From contig JBBCJM010000130.1 in NCBI GenBank assembly GCA_037190175.1, positions 1 to 33,455 of the forward strand: a stretch of 33,455 bases of DNA, written 5' to 3'. Below the pieces are notes generated by a model. It saw only the letters and a program-made list of their open reading frames with translations. It was not told where the DNA came from and searched no databases. This stretch comes from JBBCJM01 sp037190175. Lineage in GTDB: Bacteria; Pseudomonadota; Alphaproteobacteria; Rhodobacterales; Rhodobacteraceae. The position numbers were made by a program, and so were the translations under genes. Positions within the stretch are counted from its first letter, which is position 1, and each line of letters starts with the position of its first letter. Below, piece after piece: positions 1 through 9,749 of the stretch.

Positions 1-2274
1 GGCGCTGGCCGCCTCCGCGCCCCCCCCCTCGGCCCGCAGCCGCAGCGCGAGCGAGGCCAGCAGCAGGGCCGCGGTCTCCTCCCCCTCGCCGCCGGCGAGC
101 GTCAGCGCCACGAGGTCGGCCGCGCCGCCGCCCGCCCACCAGAGCCGGGCCTGCGCCACTTCGGCCCCGTTCCGCGACAGCACCGCCCGGGCGGCCAGCG
201 CCTGGGCGGGGTCGGGCTGGAAGCCGAAGGTGAGGCCGCCTGCCAGCGCCCCGGCCAGTGCCATGCGCAGGGCGGGGTCGGCGGGCCCCTCGGGCGGCAT
301 CGCGGCGAGGTCCAGCACCAGCCGGCGGGCGGTGTGCCGCGGGGTGAGCCCCAGATCCAGCGCCACCGGCCACTGGCTGTCGTCCAGATCCTCCAGCACC
401 GGCCGCGCCCCGGCCCGGCGCGCCGCATCGGTGAACAGCGCGGTCAGATCCTCGGCCGCCGTGGGCTCGCCGAAGGCCCCGCCCAGCGCGCACCAGGCCC
501 CGCCCTCGATCCGGTAGCCCAGGAACGCCTCTCCGCCGTGGGCGACCATCAGCACGGCCGAGGCCCCCGCCGCCCGCGCCGCCCCCGGCCGGCCCGAGGC
601 GGCGGCCAGCGCGGCGGCGGTGCTGCGGGCCTGGTCGTCGGGCAGGAGCGGGCGTTCGCGCACCACCAGCAGCAGGAGCCCCAGCGCGGTGACCCCCACC
701 ACCAGGCTGCCCACCAGCCCGGCCCGCCAGGCCCGCGGCGCGCGTTCATCCAGCGCGAACTGCCACCAGAGCTCGTGCGAATAGGGCACGCTCTTGTTGG
801 CGAAGAACAGCACGAAGCCGAAGGCGATGACGGCCGAGGCCACCAGCAGCAGCCAGCCGGGCGAGAGCGCGGCATGGGTCAGCGTGGTGTTGCGGTGGAA
901 GGCGCGGCGGAACGGCAGCAGCACCACGATGCCGGCCAGCAGCACCAGCGCCCGCTGCCAGTCGCCGCCGTCGACCCAGGCGATCACCGCACCGGCGGCC
1001 ATGGTGCCGATGGCCAGCCACCAGGCCCCCAGGCTGCGCCGCACCACCCCCAGCGCCAGCACGATCAGCGCCGCGCCCAGCGCCGAGGTGAGCAGCGCCG
1101 ACCCCTCGACGAAGGCCAGCGGCAGGAGCGCCTCGGCGGCCTCGGCGGCGTCCGAGGTGGGGGGGACCAGCGACGACAGGCTCATCCACAGGCCCGAGCC
1201 GAAGATCATCGCCGCCAGCACCAGGGGCGCCACCGGGGTCACGGCGCTGAGCCCCGGCTCCAGCACCGCCATGGTGCGACCCACCGCCGGCAGCCGGCGG
1301 AACACGCCCAGCGAGCGCCAGGCCTCGTAGAGCGCCAGCACGCCGAGCGCGAGGCCGAAGGGCAGCAGGTAATAGGTGATGCGGAACAAGAGCAGCCCCG
1401 CGGCTACCTGCCCGACGGGCGTGCCGAAGGGCATGGCGGCGATCACCACCGACTCGAAGACCCCCACGCCGCCCGGCACATGGCTGATCACCCCGGCCAG
1501 GGTGGCGGCGGCGAAGATGGCGAGGAAGGTCAGGAAGTCCATCTGCAGCGAGGCCGGCATCAGGACATAGAGCGTCAGCGCGGCAAAGCCGATGTCGGCC
1601 AGGCTGAACACCACCTGCCCCGCCAGCACCGGCAGCGAGGGCGCGCGCACCGAGAACCGCCCGAGTTGCAGCGCCCGGCCGGAGACCGAGGCCAGCACCA
1701 GCGGCAGCAGGATCGCCACGATCCCGCCCAGCGCCGCCAGTCGCACCAGCCCCGGGCCGAAGGGCAGGAACATCGCCAGCGCGCCGGGATGCGCGGCCAC
1801 CGCCGCCAGCCCCACCACGGTGGCCGCGGTTCCGAACGAGACCGCGGCGAAGGTGGAAACGGCAGCCACGTCGTAGCCGTCCAGCCCCAGCCCGGAATAG
1901 ACCCGCCAGCGCACCGCCCCGCCCGAGACCGCCGAGAGCCCGATGGTGTTGCCGAAGGCATAGGCCATCAGCCCGCCGGTCATCACCACCGGCAGGGGCA
2001 GCGGCTTGCCGATGTAGCGCAGCGCCGACCAGTCGTAGCCCGCCAGCGCCAGATAGGCGCAGGCGGTGGCGGCCAGCGCCATGCAGATCGTGGCCCAGGG
2101 GGTGGCGTGCACCCGCTCGACCACCTCGCGCAGGTCCACGGGGGCCAGCAGGCGTTGCAGCGCATAGAGGCCCAGCGCGAAGAGCGCCAGCGTCACCGCA
2201 TAGGGCAGGATCGACCGCAGCAGCACCCAGCGGTCGCGCGTCCGGTTGGGCGAGGCATCGCCGGTCGCCTGCAT
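1..2274 (-). CDS. mprF: MprF-type phosphatidylglycerol lysyltransferase/flippase (3' part off the window)
   Basis: This is a large membrane protein whose reading frame runs open from base 2274 to base 1, giving 758 residues; the C-terminus lies outside the window. The N-terminal two thirds carries many hydrophobic segments, including the flippase-type motif SHVPGGVGVFE. The last part is a soluble synthetase-like domain containing VAHGGEAFLGYRIEGG and a GGAFGEP stretch. Members of the family move an aminoacyl group, usually lysine, from tRNA to phosphatidylglycerol and flip the product, which reduces sensitivity to cationic peptides. ATG 2274 was chosen because GGAG lies 8 bases upstream; an in-frame ATG at 2304 has no clear ribosome site. 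The amino acid transferred cannot be told from sequence. The family call is secure. Confidence 0.9.
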   Translation of the reverse strand, partial: MQATGDASPNRTRDRWVLLRSILPYAVTLALFALGLYALQRLLAPVDLREVVERVHATPWATICMALAATACAYLALAGYDWSALRYIGKPLPLPVVMTGGLMAYAFGNTIGLSAVSGGAVRWRVYSGLGLDGYDVAAVSTFAAVSFGTAATVVGLAAVAAHPGALAMFLPFGPGLVRLAALGGIVAILLPLVLASVSGRALQLGRFSVRAPSLPVLAGQVVFSLADIGFAALTLYVLMPASLQMDFLTFLAIFAAATLAGVISHVPGGVGVFESVVIAAMPFGTPVGQVAAGLLLFRITYYLLPFGLALGVLALYEAWRSLGVFRRLPAVGRTMAVLEPGLSAVTPVAPLVLAAMIFGSGLWMSLSSLVPPTSDAAEAAEALLPLAFVEGSALLTSALGAALIVLALGVVRRSLGAWWLAIGTMAAGAVIAWVDGGDWQRALVLLAGIVVLLPFRRAFHRNTTLTHAALSPGWLLLVASAVIAFGFVLFFANKSVPYSHELWWQFALDERAPRAWRAGLVGSLVVGVTALGLLLLVVRERPLLPDDQARSTAAALAAASGRPGAARAAGASAVLMVAHGGEAFLGYRIEGGAWCALGGAFGEPTAAEDLTALFTDAARRAGARPVLEDLDDSQWPVALDLGLTPRHTARRLVLDLAAMPPEGPADPALRMALAGALAGGLTFGFQPDPAQALAARAVLSRNGAEVAQARLWWAGGGAADLVALTLAGGEGEETAALLLASLALRLRAEGGGAEAASA

Positions 2275-2321
2275 CGCGCTCGCTCCGCCCTTCCCTTCGC
2301 GCATCTCGCGGTGATGTAGGA

Positions 2322-2350
2322 CGGAACGCCCGCCGACGCCAGCCGTTCCG
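2322..2350 (-). terminator. weak inverted repeat between the ModA-like gene and mprF
   Basis: CGGAACG (2322-2328) pairs perfectly with CGTTCCG (2344-2350) across a 15-base loop. It lies in the short gap after the ModA-like gene and before mprF. There is no T-tract, so termination is only a guess. Confidence 0.25.
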
Positions 2351-2381
2351 GGGCCTGGGCGCGGCGCATGGGGCAGGCCGG

Positions 2382-3071
2382 TCACGCCTCGGGGAACCCC
2401 CCTTCCCGCAGGAGGGCGCGGAAGGCGGGGGAGCGCAGGCGGGCGGCCCAGTCCATGGTCTCGGGCGTGTCGGTCAGGCGGCAGAAGGCGAAGGCGGCGG
2501 ATACCGAGAGGGTCTCGGGCAGGTCGAGGATGCGAAGCGCGGGCACCTGCCGCCGCGCCTGCACCGCATTGCTGCGGTAGGTGACGAAGGCGTCGCAGAG
2601 CCCCTGTTCCATCACCCAGCCGTAGTGGTTGCGCCCGGGCGGGGCGGCGGGGGCCTGCGGCCCGCCGGCCAGCCGCAGGGCGGTACGGCGCAGGCGGGCG
2701 CCGTGGCCGGGGTGCAGCCGCTCCAGCCGGTCGAAGAGATCCATCGCGTAGTCGCCCGAGGGGTCGGCGCCGGGCAGCGAGGTGGCGATGCGCAGGCCGG
2801 GGTCGGTCAGGCAGTCCGGCGTCGGCGGCACCCCCGGGGCCAGCAGCAGCGCCAGCACGTTACGGCAGAGCGGTTGGGGGTCGAAGCCCAGCCCCGCGGC
2901 GACCAGCGCCTGCACATGCTCCGGCGCCGCCGAGAGGAAGAGGTCGGGCCGGCCGCCCCCTTCGATCTCCGCCCGCAGCGTGCCGGAGGGGCCGAAGCGC
3001 AGGCTCGCCCCGCCGGCGAAGCGGGTCAGCGGGGCCATCAGGCTGCCGGCGGCCCAGAGCGTCGGGTTCAA
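2382..3071 (-). CDS. ModA-like substrate-binding protein without signal peptide
   Basis: This 229-residue protein has the periplasmic-binding fold signature of molybdate-binding proteins. It opens with NPTLWAAGSLMAPLTRF, matching the ModA FAAxSL region. It continues with RPDLFLSAAPEHVQAL, RIATSLPGADPSGDYAMDLF and DAFVTYRSNA. The likely start is TTG at 3071, which overlaps the modC stop (TTGA). The binding-fold motif begins about five residues after this start, so there is no room for a signal peptide or lipobox. Relatives with the 'ADPSGDYAW..F' signature are annotated as molybdate- or tungstate-type binding proteins. Its place as last gene of the mod operon supports an oxyanion role. Whether it is exported, or acts as a cytoplasmic oxyanion binder, is open. 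Confidence 0.75.
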   Translation of the reverse strand: MNPTLWAAGSLMAPLTRFAGGASLRFGPSGTLRAEIEGGGRPDLFLSAAPEHVQALVAAGLGFDPQPLCRNVLALLLAPGVPPTPDCLTDPGLRIATSLPGADPSGDYAMDLFDRLERLHPGHGARLRRTALRLAGGPQAPAAPPGRNHYGWVMEQGLCDAFVTYRSNAVQARRQVPALRILDLPETLSVSAAFAFCRLTDTPETMDWAARLRSPAFRALLREGGFPEA

Positions 3072-4159
3072 GCGCCGGTTCCCACGTTTTCCTGCGCCAC
3101 CGACACGGCCTTCAGCACCGCATGGACGGGCTGGCCGGGGGCGAGGGCCAGGGCCTCGGCCGAGCGGCGGGTGATGCGGGCCAGGAGCGACTCCTCGCCC
3201 GCCGCCAGCACCACCATGGCGCCGGGGCCGCTGCCGGGGCGGATCTCTCGCACGCTGCATTCCAGCACGTTCAGCGCCGAGATCCCCTCGGGCCGGTGCA
3301 GGGCCAGCATCACGTCCTGCGCCAGGATGCGCAGCCGCAGGGTGGTGCCGGGGGCGGCGGTCGCCCGCGGCAGCCACACCGGCCCGGCGGCGGTGGAAAG
3401 GCGGGTCAGCCCGTCGTCCTCCTGCGCCTCGACCCGCGCGGTCAGGATCGCGCCGGCCTCGCGCAGCCCCATGCCCTGCGCCAGCCCGGGGTCGGCGAAG
3501 ACCTCGGCCGCCGCGCCGGTGGCGGTCACCCGCCCGGCCTCGACCATCACCACGGTGGTGGCCAGCCGCGCCACCTCGGCGGCGGAATGGCTGACATAGA
3601 GGATGGGCAGGCGCAGCTCGTCCCGCAGCCGCTCGAAATAGGGCATGATCTCGGCCTTGCGCGCCTCGTCCAGCGCCGCCAGCGGCTCGTCCATCAGCAA
3701 AAGCCGCGGGCCGGAGAGGATGGCGCGGCCCAGCGCCACCCGGCTCTTCTCGCCGCCCGAGAGGGTACCCGGCCGGCGGTCCATCAGCGCGCCGATCCCC
3801 AGCATCTCCACGATGCGGGCGAAGTCGGCGGTACGGGTGGCAGGGGGCGCGAACCAGCGGCCGTACAGCAGGTTCTGCCGCACGGTCAGGTGGGGGAACA
3901 GCCGCCCCTCCTGGAACACATAGCCGATGCGGCGGCGGTGAGGGGCCACGAAGACCCGCGCGGCGGTGTCCAGCAGCACCGCCCCCTCCACCTCGATCCG
4001 CCCCCTGTCCGGACGCAAGAGGCCCGCCACCGCATTGACGATGGTGGTCTTGCCCGAGCCCGAGCGGCCGAACAGCGCGGTGACGCCGGGCGGCGTGTCG
4101 AAGGCCACCTCCAGCGCCAGCCCGGGAAAACGGTGGGTCAGCCGGACCGAGAGCGTCAT
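3068..4159 (-). CDS. modC: Molybdate ABC transporter ATP-binding protein ModC
   Basis: This is the ATPase of the molybdate importer, 363 residues, acting on the inner face of the membrane. Walker A is GRSGSGKTT (residues 31-39), the Q-loop is FQEG (82-85), the signature is LSGGEKSR (133-140), Walker B is LLLMDEP (153-159) and the switch histidine is in VSHS (189-192). Residues from about 295 form a TOBE/Mop-type C-terminal domain, which in ModC proteins binds oxyanion and regulates the ATPase. The ATG at 4159 overlaps the modB stop by four bases (ATGA). Its own stop overlaps the start of the downstream ModA-like gene, so translational coupling is likely through the block. Confidence 0.95.
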   Translation of the reverse strand: MTLSVRLTHRFPGLALEVAFDTPPGVTALFGRSGSGKTTIVNAVAGLLRPDRGRIEVEGAVLLDTAARVFVAPHRRRIGYVFQEGRLFPHLTVRQNLLYGRWFAPPATRTADFARIVEMLGIGALMDRRPGTLSGGEKSRVALGRAILSGPRLLLMDEPLAALDEARKAEIMPYFERLRDELRLPILYVSHSAAEVARLATTVVMVEAGRVTATGAAAEVFADPGLAQGMGLREAGAILTARVEAQEDDGLTRLSTAAGPVWLPRATAAPGTTLRLRILAQDVMLALHRPEGISALNVLECSVREIRPGSGPGAMVVLAAGEESLLARITRRSAEALALAPGQPVHAVLKAVSVAQENVGTGA

Positions 4160-4863
4160 GTGCCCGCGATCCTGCGCGCCACCGCGCGGCTGACCCATTC
4201 CGAGAGCAGCAGCGCCACCATGGCCACCGCGATGGCCACCACCACCAGCCGCGCCGCCGCGGCATCGCCGCCCGGCACCTGCAGGAAGGAATAGATCGCG
4301 CTGGGCAGGGTCTGGGTCTGGCCGGGGATGTTGGAGACGAAGGTGATCGTCGCCCCGAACTCCCCCATCGCCTTGGCGAAGGCGAGGATGGCGCCGGCCA
4401 CGATCCCGGGCAGGATCAGCGGCAGGGTGACGGTGGCGAAGACCCAGGGCCGCGAGGCGCCGAGCGTGGAGGCCGCCGCCTCCAGCTTCGGGTCCACCGC
4501 CTCGATGGCCAGGCGGATGGCGCGCACCATCAGGGGAAAGGCCATGACCCCCGCGGCCAGCGCCGCCCCGGTCCAGCGGAAGGCGAAGAAGGTGAAGGGC
4601 ATCCCGGTCAGGTCGAACCACCATTGCCCGACAGTGCCCCGCCGCCCGAAGGTGATCAGCAGCAGATACCCCGTCACCACCGGCGGCAGGATCAGGGGCA
4701 GGTGCACGAGGCCGTTCAGCAGCTGCTTGCCCCAGAACGACCAGCGCGCCAGCGCATAGGCCACGAAGATGCCCAGGGGAAGGCTGACCAGCGTCGCCCA
4801 GAAGGACACGCGGAGGCTCAAAGCCACCGCGCGCCATTCGTCGGGGGACAGCCAGTCGGTCAA
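4156..4863 (-). CDS. modB: Molybdate ABC transporter permease ModB
   Basis: This is a 235-residue inner-membrane permease with about five or six hydrophobic segments. It carries the EAA loop that contacts the ATPase, EAAASTLGASRPWVFATVTLP, followed by AKAMGEFGATITFVSNIPGQTQTL, which is typical of ModB. The first codon is a TTG at 4863. No ATG lies near the expected N-terminus, and the ribosome site upstream is weak. It begins 21 bases after the modA stop and overlaps modC by four bases. It forms the membrane channel with ModC, fed by ModA. Confidence 0.93.
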   Translation of the reverse strand: MTDWLSPDEWRAVALSLRVSFWATLVSLPLGIFVAYALARWSFWGKQLLNGLVHLPLILPPVVTGYLLLITFGRRGTVGQWWFDLTGMPFTFFAFRWTGAALAAGVMAFPLMVRAIRLAIEAVDPKLEAAASTLGASRPWVFATVTLPLILPGIVAGAILAFAKAMGEFGATITFVSNIPGQTQTLPSAIYSFLQVPGGDAAAARLVVVAIAVAMVALLLSEWVSRAVARRIAGT

Positions 4864-4884
4864 CGGACTACCGGCCCGCCGCCA

Positions 4885-5637
4885 TCATTGCAGGACGGCA
4901 AAGCCCTGCTTCTCGAAGGCGGCCGTGGCGGCCTCGCTTTCCAGCGCCTCGAAGAACGCCCGGTCGGCATCGTCCGCCGCGCCGGTCAGCAGCGCCACCG
5001 GATAGATGATCGGCGGATAGCTGTCGGCCGGGAAGGTGCCCACGATCGACACGTTGTCGTCGGCCGCCGCGTCGGTGGAATACACGATGCCATAGGGCGC
5101 CTCGCCCGTCGCCACCAGCGTCAGCGCCGCGCGCACGTTGTCGGACTGCGCGACCGAGGGCTCCACATCGGCCCAGACGCCCAGGCTTTCCAGCGCCGCC
5201 TTGCCGTACTGGCCGGCCGGCACGCTGTCGACCAGCGCCATCGCCAGCTTCTCGTCGCCCAGAAGGCCCTTCAGGTCGAAGCCCGGCCCGATCTCGACCG
5301 GCGCGGCATCCTTGCCATGGGCGATCAGCACCAGCGTGTTGCCCAGCAGGTCCACCCGGGTGTCGTCCACCACCAGGCCGGCCTTCTCCACCTCGTCCAT
5401 CCAGTTCACCGCGGCCGAGATGAAGATGTCGGCCGGCGCGCCCTGGATGATCTGGCCCGCCAGCGCGTTCGAGCCGGCATAGGAGATGGTCACGGTATGG
5501 CCGGTTTCGGCCTGCCAGCCGGCGGCGAACTCGTCCAGCGCGTTCTTCATCGAGGCGGCGGCGAAGACCACGACCTCGTCGGCCATGGCCGGGGTGGCCA
5601 GTGCAAGGGCGGCGGCGGCAAGTGCGAGACGGGACAT
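4885..5637 (-). CDS. modA: Molybdate-binding periplasmic protein ModA
   Basis: This 250-residue protein begins with a Sec signal peptide (MSRLALAAAALALATPAMA, cleavage after AMA). The mature start is VVVFAAASMKNALDEF, the classical ModA ligand-binding strand. ADIFISAAVNWMD and YGIVYSTDA are further family motifs. It captures molybdate in the periplasm for ModBC. The start is supported by GGGAGG 8 bases upstream of ATG 5637. It follows modE in the same direction, and the 66-base gap holds a palindromic candidate operator (5654-5677). Confidence 0.95.
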   Translation of the reverse strand: MSRLALAAAALALATPAMADEVVVFAAASMKNALDEFAAGWQAETGHTVTISYAGSNALAGQIIQGAPADIFISAAVNWMDEVEKAGLVVDDTRVDLLGNTLVLIAHGKDAAPVEIGPGFDLKGLLGDEKLAMALVDSVPAGQYGKAALESLGVWADVEPSVAQSDNVRAALTLVATGEAPYGIVYSTDAAADDNVSIVGTFPADSYPPIIYPVALLTGAADDADRAFFEALESEAATAAFEKQGFAVLQ

Positions 5638-5653
5638 GATTCATTCCTCCCAT

Positions 5654-5677
5654 TGATATGTCTTTGCAAACATATCA
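5654..5677. promoter_or_regulatory. palindromic candidate ModE operator upstream of modA
   Basis: TGATATGT (5654-5661) and ACATATCA (5670-5677) are perfect inverted arms around 8 bases. Removing the single C at 5662 makes the core a perfect 20-base palindrome. The site ends 16 bases before the modA ATG codon and lies just downstream of modE. A weak -35/-10 pair on the minus strand (TTGCGC at 5695-5700, 17-base spacer, TGATAT at 5672-5677) overlaps it, so a bound protein would block transcription. ModE proteins bind AT-rich dyads of the TATATA-N6-TATATA kind; this dyad is similar but not identical. Confidence 0.6.
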
Positions 5678-5703
5678 GCCGGAGCGCCCGCGCCGCGCAA
5701 GGG

Positions 5704-6060
5704 CTATTTTCCCTCGGACATATCCGCGGGCCGCAGCATCGCCTCCAGCGCCGCGATGTCGGCGGCGGCGGCCTGGGCCGCGATGTCCACCACGGCGAGG
5801 TAGCGGCGCAGCACCTCCTCCCCCGCCTCGGTCAGCCGCGCGCCGCCGCCGCCCGGCCCGCCGCGGGTGCTGGAGACCAGGGGCTCGCGGAAGGCCGCGT
5901 TCATCTCCTCCACCAGCATCCAGGCGCGCTTGTAGCTCATCGCCATCTGCCGGCCGGCGGCGGAGATCGAGCCGGTGTCGCGGATCCGGGTCAGCAACTC
6001 CGCCTTGCCGGGGCCCAGCATCGCCTCGTCGAACAGGATGCGCAGTTTCAGGGTGGTCAT
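5704..6060 (-). CDS. modE: ModE-type winged-helix regulator, short form without molybdate domain
   Basis: This 118-residue protein consists of the DNA-binding domain of ModE only. It shows LKLRILFDEAMLGPGKAELL, RDTGSISAAGRQMAMSYKRAW (the helix-turn-helix) and LVSSTRGGPGGGGARLTEAG (the wing), then a short helical tail. Full-length ModE has about 260 residues with two Mop domains that sense molybdate; these are absent. ATG 6060 has GGAG 7 bases upstream. Being first in line before modA, it is the natural candidate regulator of the transporter. How it senses molybdate, if it does, is not evident. Confidence 0.88.
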   Translation of the reverse strand: MTTLKLRILFDEAMLGPGKAELLTRIRDTGSISAAGRQMAMSYKRAWMLVEEMNAAFREPLVSSTRGGPGGGGARLTEAGEEVLRRYLAVVDIAAQAAAADIAALEAMLRPADMSEGK

Positions 6061-6164
6061 GCGACTCTCCGGGCGGCCCGAAGCGATATTTCGCCGAAGT
6101 CGCATCGCTGGCAAGGGCCCGCCGCCGCCACGCGCCCGCCGCGCCGGGGGCCGTCGATTCGGGG

Positions 6165-6193
6165 TTGACCGCTCCCGCCTCTTTGCCTAGCAG
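6165..6193 (+). promoter_or_regulatory. sigma70-like promoter of tRNA-Lys
   Basis: TTGACC (6165-6170) and TAGCAG (6188-6193) are separated by 17 bases. The mature tRNA starts 10 bases after the -10 element, so the transcript would have almost no 5' leader. Confidence 0.5.
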
Positions 6194-6202
6194 GCAGCCC
6201 GT

Positions 6203-6278
6203 GGGCCCGTAGCTCAGTTGGTAGAGCAACTGACTTTTAATCAGTGGGTCACAGGTTCGAATCCTGTCGGGCTCACCA
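6203..6278 (+). tRNA. tRNA-Lys (anticodon TTT)
   Basis: The 76-base gene folds as a cloverleaf. The acceptor stem GGGCCCG pairs with CGGGCTC with one G-U pair. The D arm is GCTCAGTTGGTAGAGC. The anticodon stem ACTGA/TCAGT frames the loop CTTTTAA with anticodon TTT, which decodes AAA/AAG. The T arm is ACAGGTTCGAATCCTGT. Discriminator A and an encoded CCA end at 6278. It stands alone between modE (leftward) and ureG (leftward). Confidence 0.97.
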
Positions 6279-6320
6279 ACACAAAGAAATCATATAAAAT
6301 CAGCATGTTGAGGTTCGCCC

Positions 6321-6965
6321 TCACGCCGCGCTTGCCGCTGGCTGCGGCGGCTCGGCCAGCCCGCCCAGCCTGCGGATCTCGGCCACGACCTCGGCCACGC
6401 CCTCGCCGGTGCGCAGGGAGCAGAAGCGCACCGGGCGCGTGCCCCGCTGGCGGGCGGCGTCGCGGGCCATGCGGTCGCGGTCGCAGCCCACGGCCTCGGC
6501 GATGTCGATCTTGTTGATCACCAGGAGGTCGGCGCGCGTCACCCCCGGCCCGCCCTTGCGGGGAATGTCGTCGCCCATGCCGCAGTCGATCTGGTAGACC
6601 GTCAGGTCCGCCAGTTCCGGCGAGAAGGTGGCCGAGAGGTTGTCGCCGCCGGATTCGATCAGGATCACGTCGAGGTCGGGGAAGGCTGCGGTCAGCTCGG
6701 CCACGGCGGCGAGGTTGATCGAGCAATCCTCGCGGATCGCGGTATGCGGGCAGCCGCCGGTCTCCACGCCGCGGATCCGCTCCAGCGGCAGGGCCTGCAC
6801 CCGCATCAGGTATTCGGCGTCCTCGCGGGTATAGATGTCGTTGGTGATCGCGGCGACGGACAGGTCTTGCGACAGCGCCCGGCACAGGGCCTCGGTCAGG
6901 CGGGTCTTGCCCGCGCCGACCGGGCCGCCGATGCCGATGCGCAGCGGGCCGTTCGGGCTGGTCAT
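6321..6965 (-). CDS. ureG: Urease accessory GTPase UreG
   Basis: This 214-residue SIMIBI-class GTPase powers nickel delivery to urease. The P-loop is GGPVGAGKT (13-21), and the metal-binding Cys-Pro-His motif conserved in UreG is at 72-74 in ETGGCPHTAIRED. ESGGDNLSATFSPELAD and the guanine-specificity motif NKID are also present. The length matches the family. It is the last gene of the urease operon and its ATG overlaps the ureF stop (ATGA). It acts in the cytoplasm with UreD, UreF and UreE. Confidence 0.97.
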   Translation of the reverse strand: MTSPNGPLRIGIGGPVGAGKTRLTEALCRALSQDLSVAAITNDIYTREDAEYLMRVQALPLERIRGVETGGCPHTAIREDCSINLAAVAELTAAFPDLDVILIESGGDNLSATFSPELADLTVYQIDCGMGDDIPRKGGPGVTRADLLVINKIDIAEAVGCDRDRMARDAARQRGTRPVRFCSLRTGEGVAEVVAEIRRLGGLAEPPQPAASAA

Positions 6966-7588
6966 GTGCGGTAGATCCTCGGTTGCAGGGTTTCGTGGCG
7001 GATCGCGGCCAGGTCGCTGCGGAAGGCGCAGGCGCCAAGGTCATCGAGCGTGGCCGCCTGCGCCTCGGCGGCGACCTGCCGGACCAGCGGCATCAGCGCC
7101 GAGAGGATGCGCTGGCCCTCGGTGGGGCCGATGGGGACGGACTTGACGCAGGCGGCGATCAGGTTCGAGGCGAAGCCCTGCAGGAACAGCGCCAGCGCCT
7201 CGGCCAGCGGAACGCCCGCGCGGGCGGCGGCCCTGCCGAGGGCGACCGGCCAGGGCGCGGCGGGCAGCGCCCCCTCGATGGCCGAGAGAGTGCGGGCGAA
7301 GCTGGCGCCCTGTTCCACCGTCTCGCGCCGCCGCTCGGCGCAGCCGGCCAGCGCCAGCGCCAGGTCGGTCACCTCCTCGCCCCGCCAGGCATGGGCCAAG
7401 AGGATCGCGTCGTTGCGGCCCGCGCCGTGGCGCAGGATGTCGGCGATCCAGTCGCGCACCTCGTCCGGCCCGGTCAGCCAGCCGTCCGCGATGGCCTGTT
7501 CGATCCCGTGGGAATAGGCGAAGCCGCCCACCGGAAAGGCGGGCGAGAGCCAGGCGAACAGCCGTTGCAGGGCGGCGAGGTCAGCCAT
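6962..7588 (-). CDS. ureF: Urease accessory protein UreF
   Basis: This 208-residue, mostly helical cytoplasmic protein opens with the family hallmark LFAWLSPAFPVGGFAYSHGIEQAI. It later shows SNLIAACVKSVPIGPTEGQRIL, also typical of UreF. UreF bridges UreD and UreG and gates nickel insertion into apo-urease. It overlaps ureE upstream by 8 bases and ureG downstream by 4 bases, so the accessory genes are read as one translationally coupled block. Confidence 0.96.
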   Translation of the reverse strand: MADLAALQRLFAWLSPAFPVGGFAYSHGIEQAIADGWLTGPDEVRDWIADILRHGAGRNDAILLAHAWRGEEVTDLALALAGCAERRRETVEQGASFARTLSAIEGALPAAPWPVALGRAAARAGVPLAEALALFLQGFASNLIAACVKSVPIGPTEGQRILSALMPLVRQVAAEAQAATLDDLGACAFRSDLAAIRHETLQPRIYRT

Positions 7589-8054
7589 GGTGATGGTGGT
7601 GGCCCGGCCCGTGCGAATGGCCGTGCGAATGCCCCATCACCTGCGCCGGGCCATAGGCGCCGCCCTCGGGGACGAAGGGCCGCCGCGCCTCGGCCACCGT
7701 GGCGCCCAGCCCCAGCAGCATCGCGCGCAGCACATGGTCGGCGCGGATGACCAGGTGGAAGGGCTCGATCTGACAGGGCGTATGGCGGTTGCCGATATGC
7801 CAGGCCAGCCGCGGCAGGTCGCCGGTGACGATCAGCACCGGCTCCTCGGCGGCGACGATCTCGACCGGGCCGGCCTCGGTCGCCAGCGCATCGCCATGGG
7901 CCAGCGCGGTGACCTTGGGCAGGTCGACCAGCACCTCGGCCCCCGAGACGGTGCGCAGCAGCTTCCGGCGCAGGAAGCGCGCGTCGTAGTCCAGTTCGAT
8001 CCGGTCGACGGGGGCGGCGGGAAGCGGGGGGTGAAGGACGGATGTGGCTTTCAT
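7581..8054 (-). CDS. ureE: Urease nickel chaperone UreE with histidine-rich tail
   Basis: This 157-residue protein has the N-terminal peptide-binding domain (RIELDYDARFLRRKLLRT, VLVDLPKVTALAHGDAL) and the metal-binding domain containing AWHIGNRHTPCQIE. It ends in GHSHGHSHGPGHHHHHG, a histidine tail suited to storing or passing several Ni2+ ions. It starts 2 bases after the ureC stop. UreE delivers nickel to the UreG-containing complex in the cytoplasm. Confidence 0.95.
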   Translation of the reverse strand: MKATSVLHPPLPAAPVDRIELDYDARFLRRKLLRTVSGAEVLVDLPKVTALAHGDALATEAGPVEIVAAEEPVLIVTGDLPRLAWHIGNRHTPCQIEPFHLVIRADHVLRAMLLGLGATVAEARRPFVPEGGAYGPAQVMGHSHGHSHGPGHHHHHG

Positions 8055-8056
8055 CG

Positions 8057-9748
<1,692 letters not shown>

Positions 9749-9749
9749 C

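Noticed and set aside
334..2319. 661-residue open frame on the plus strand opposite mprF
   Set aside because: Its product is low-complexity Arg/Gln/Gly/His-rich with no domain, as expected for the antisense of a GC-rich gene; mprF on the other strand has clear membrane and motif structure.
6203..6320. tRNA-Lys as an integration site of a mobile element
   Set aside because: No integrase and no repeated tRNA 3' end were seen; the flanks are mod and ure operons.
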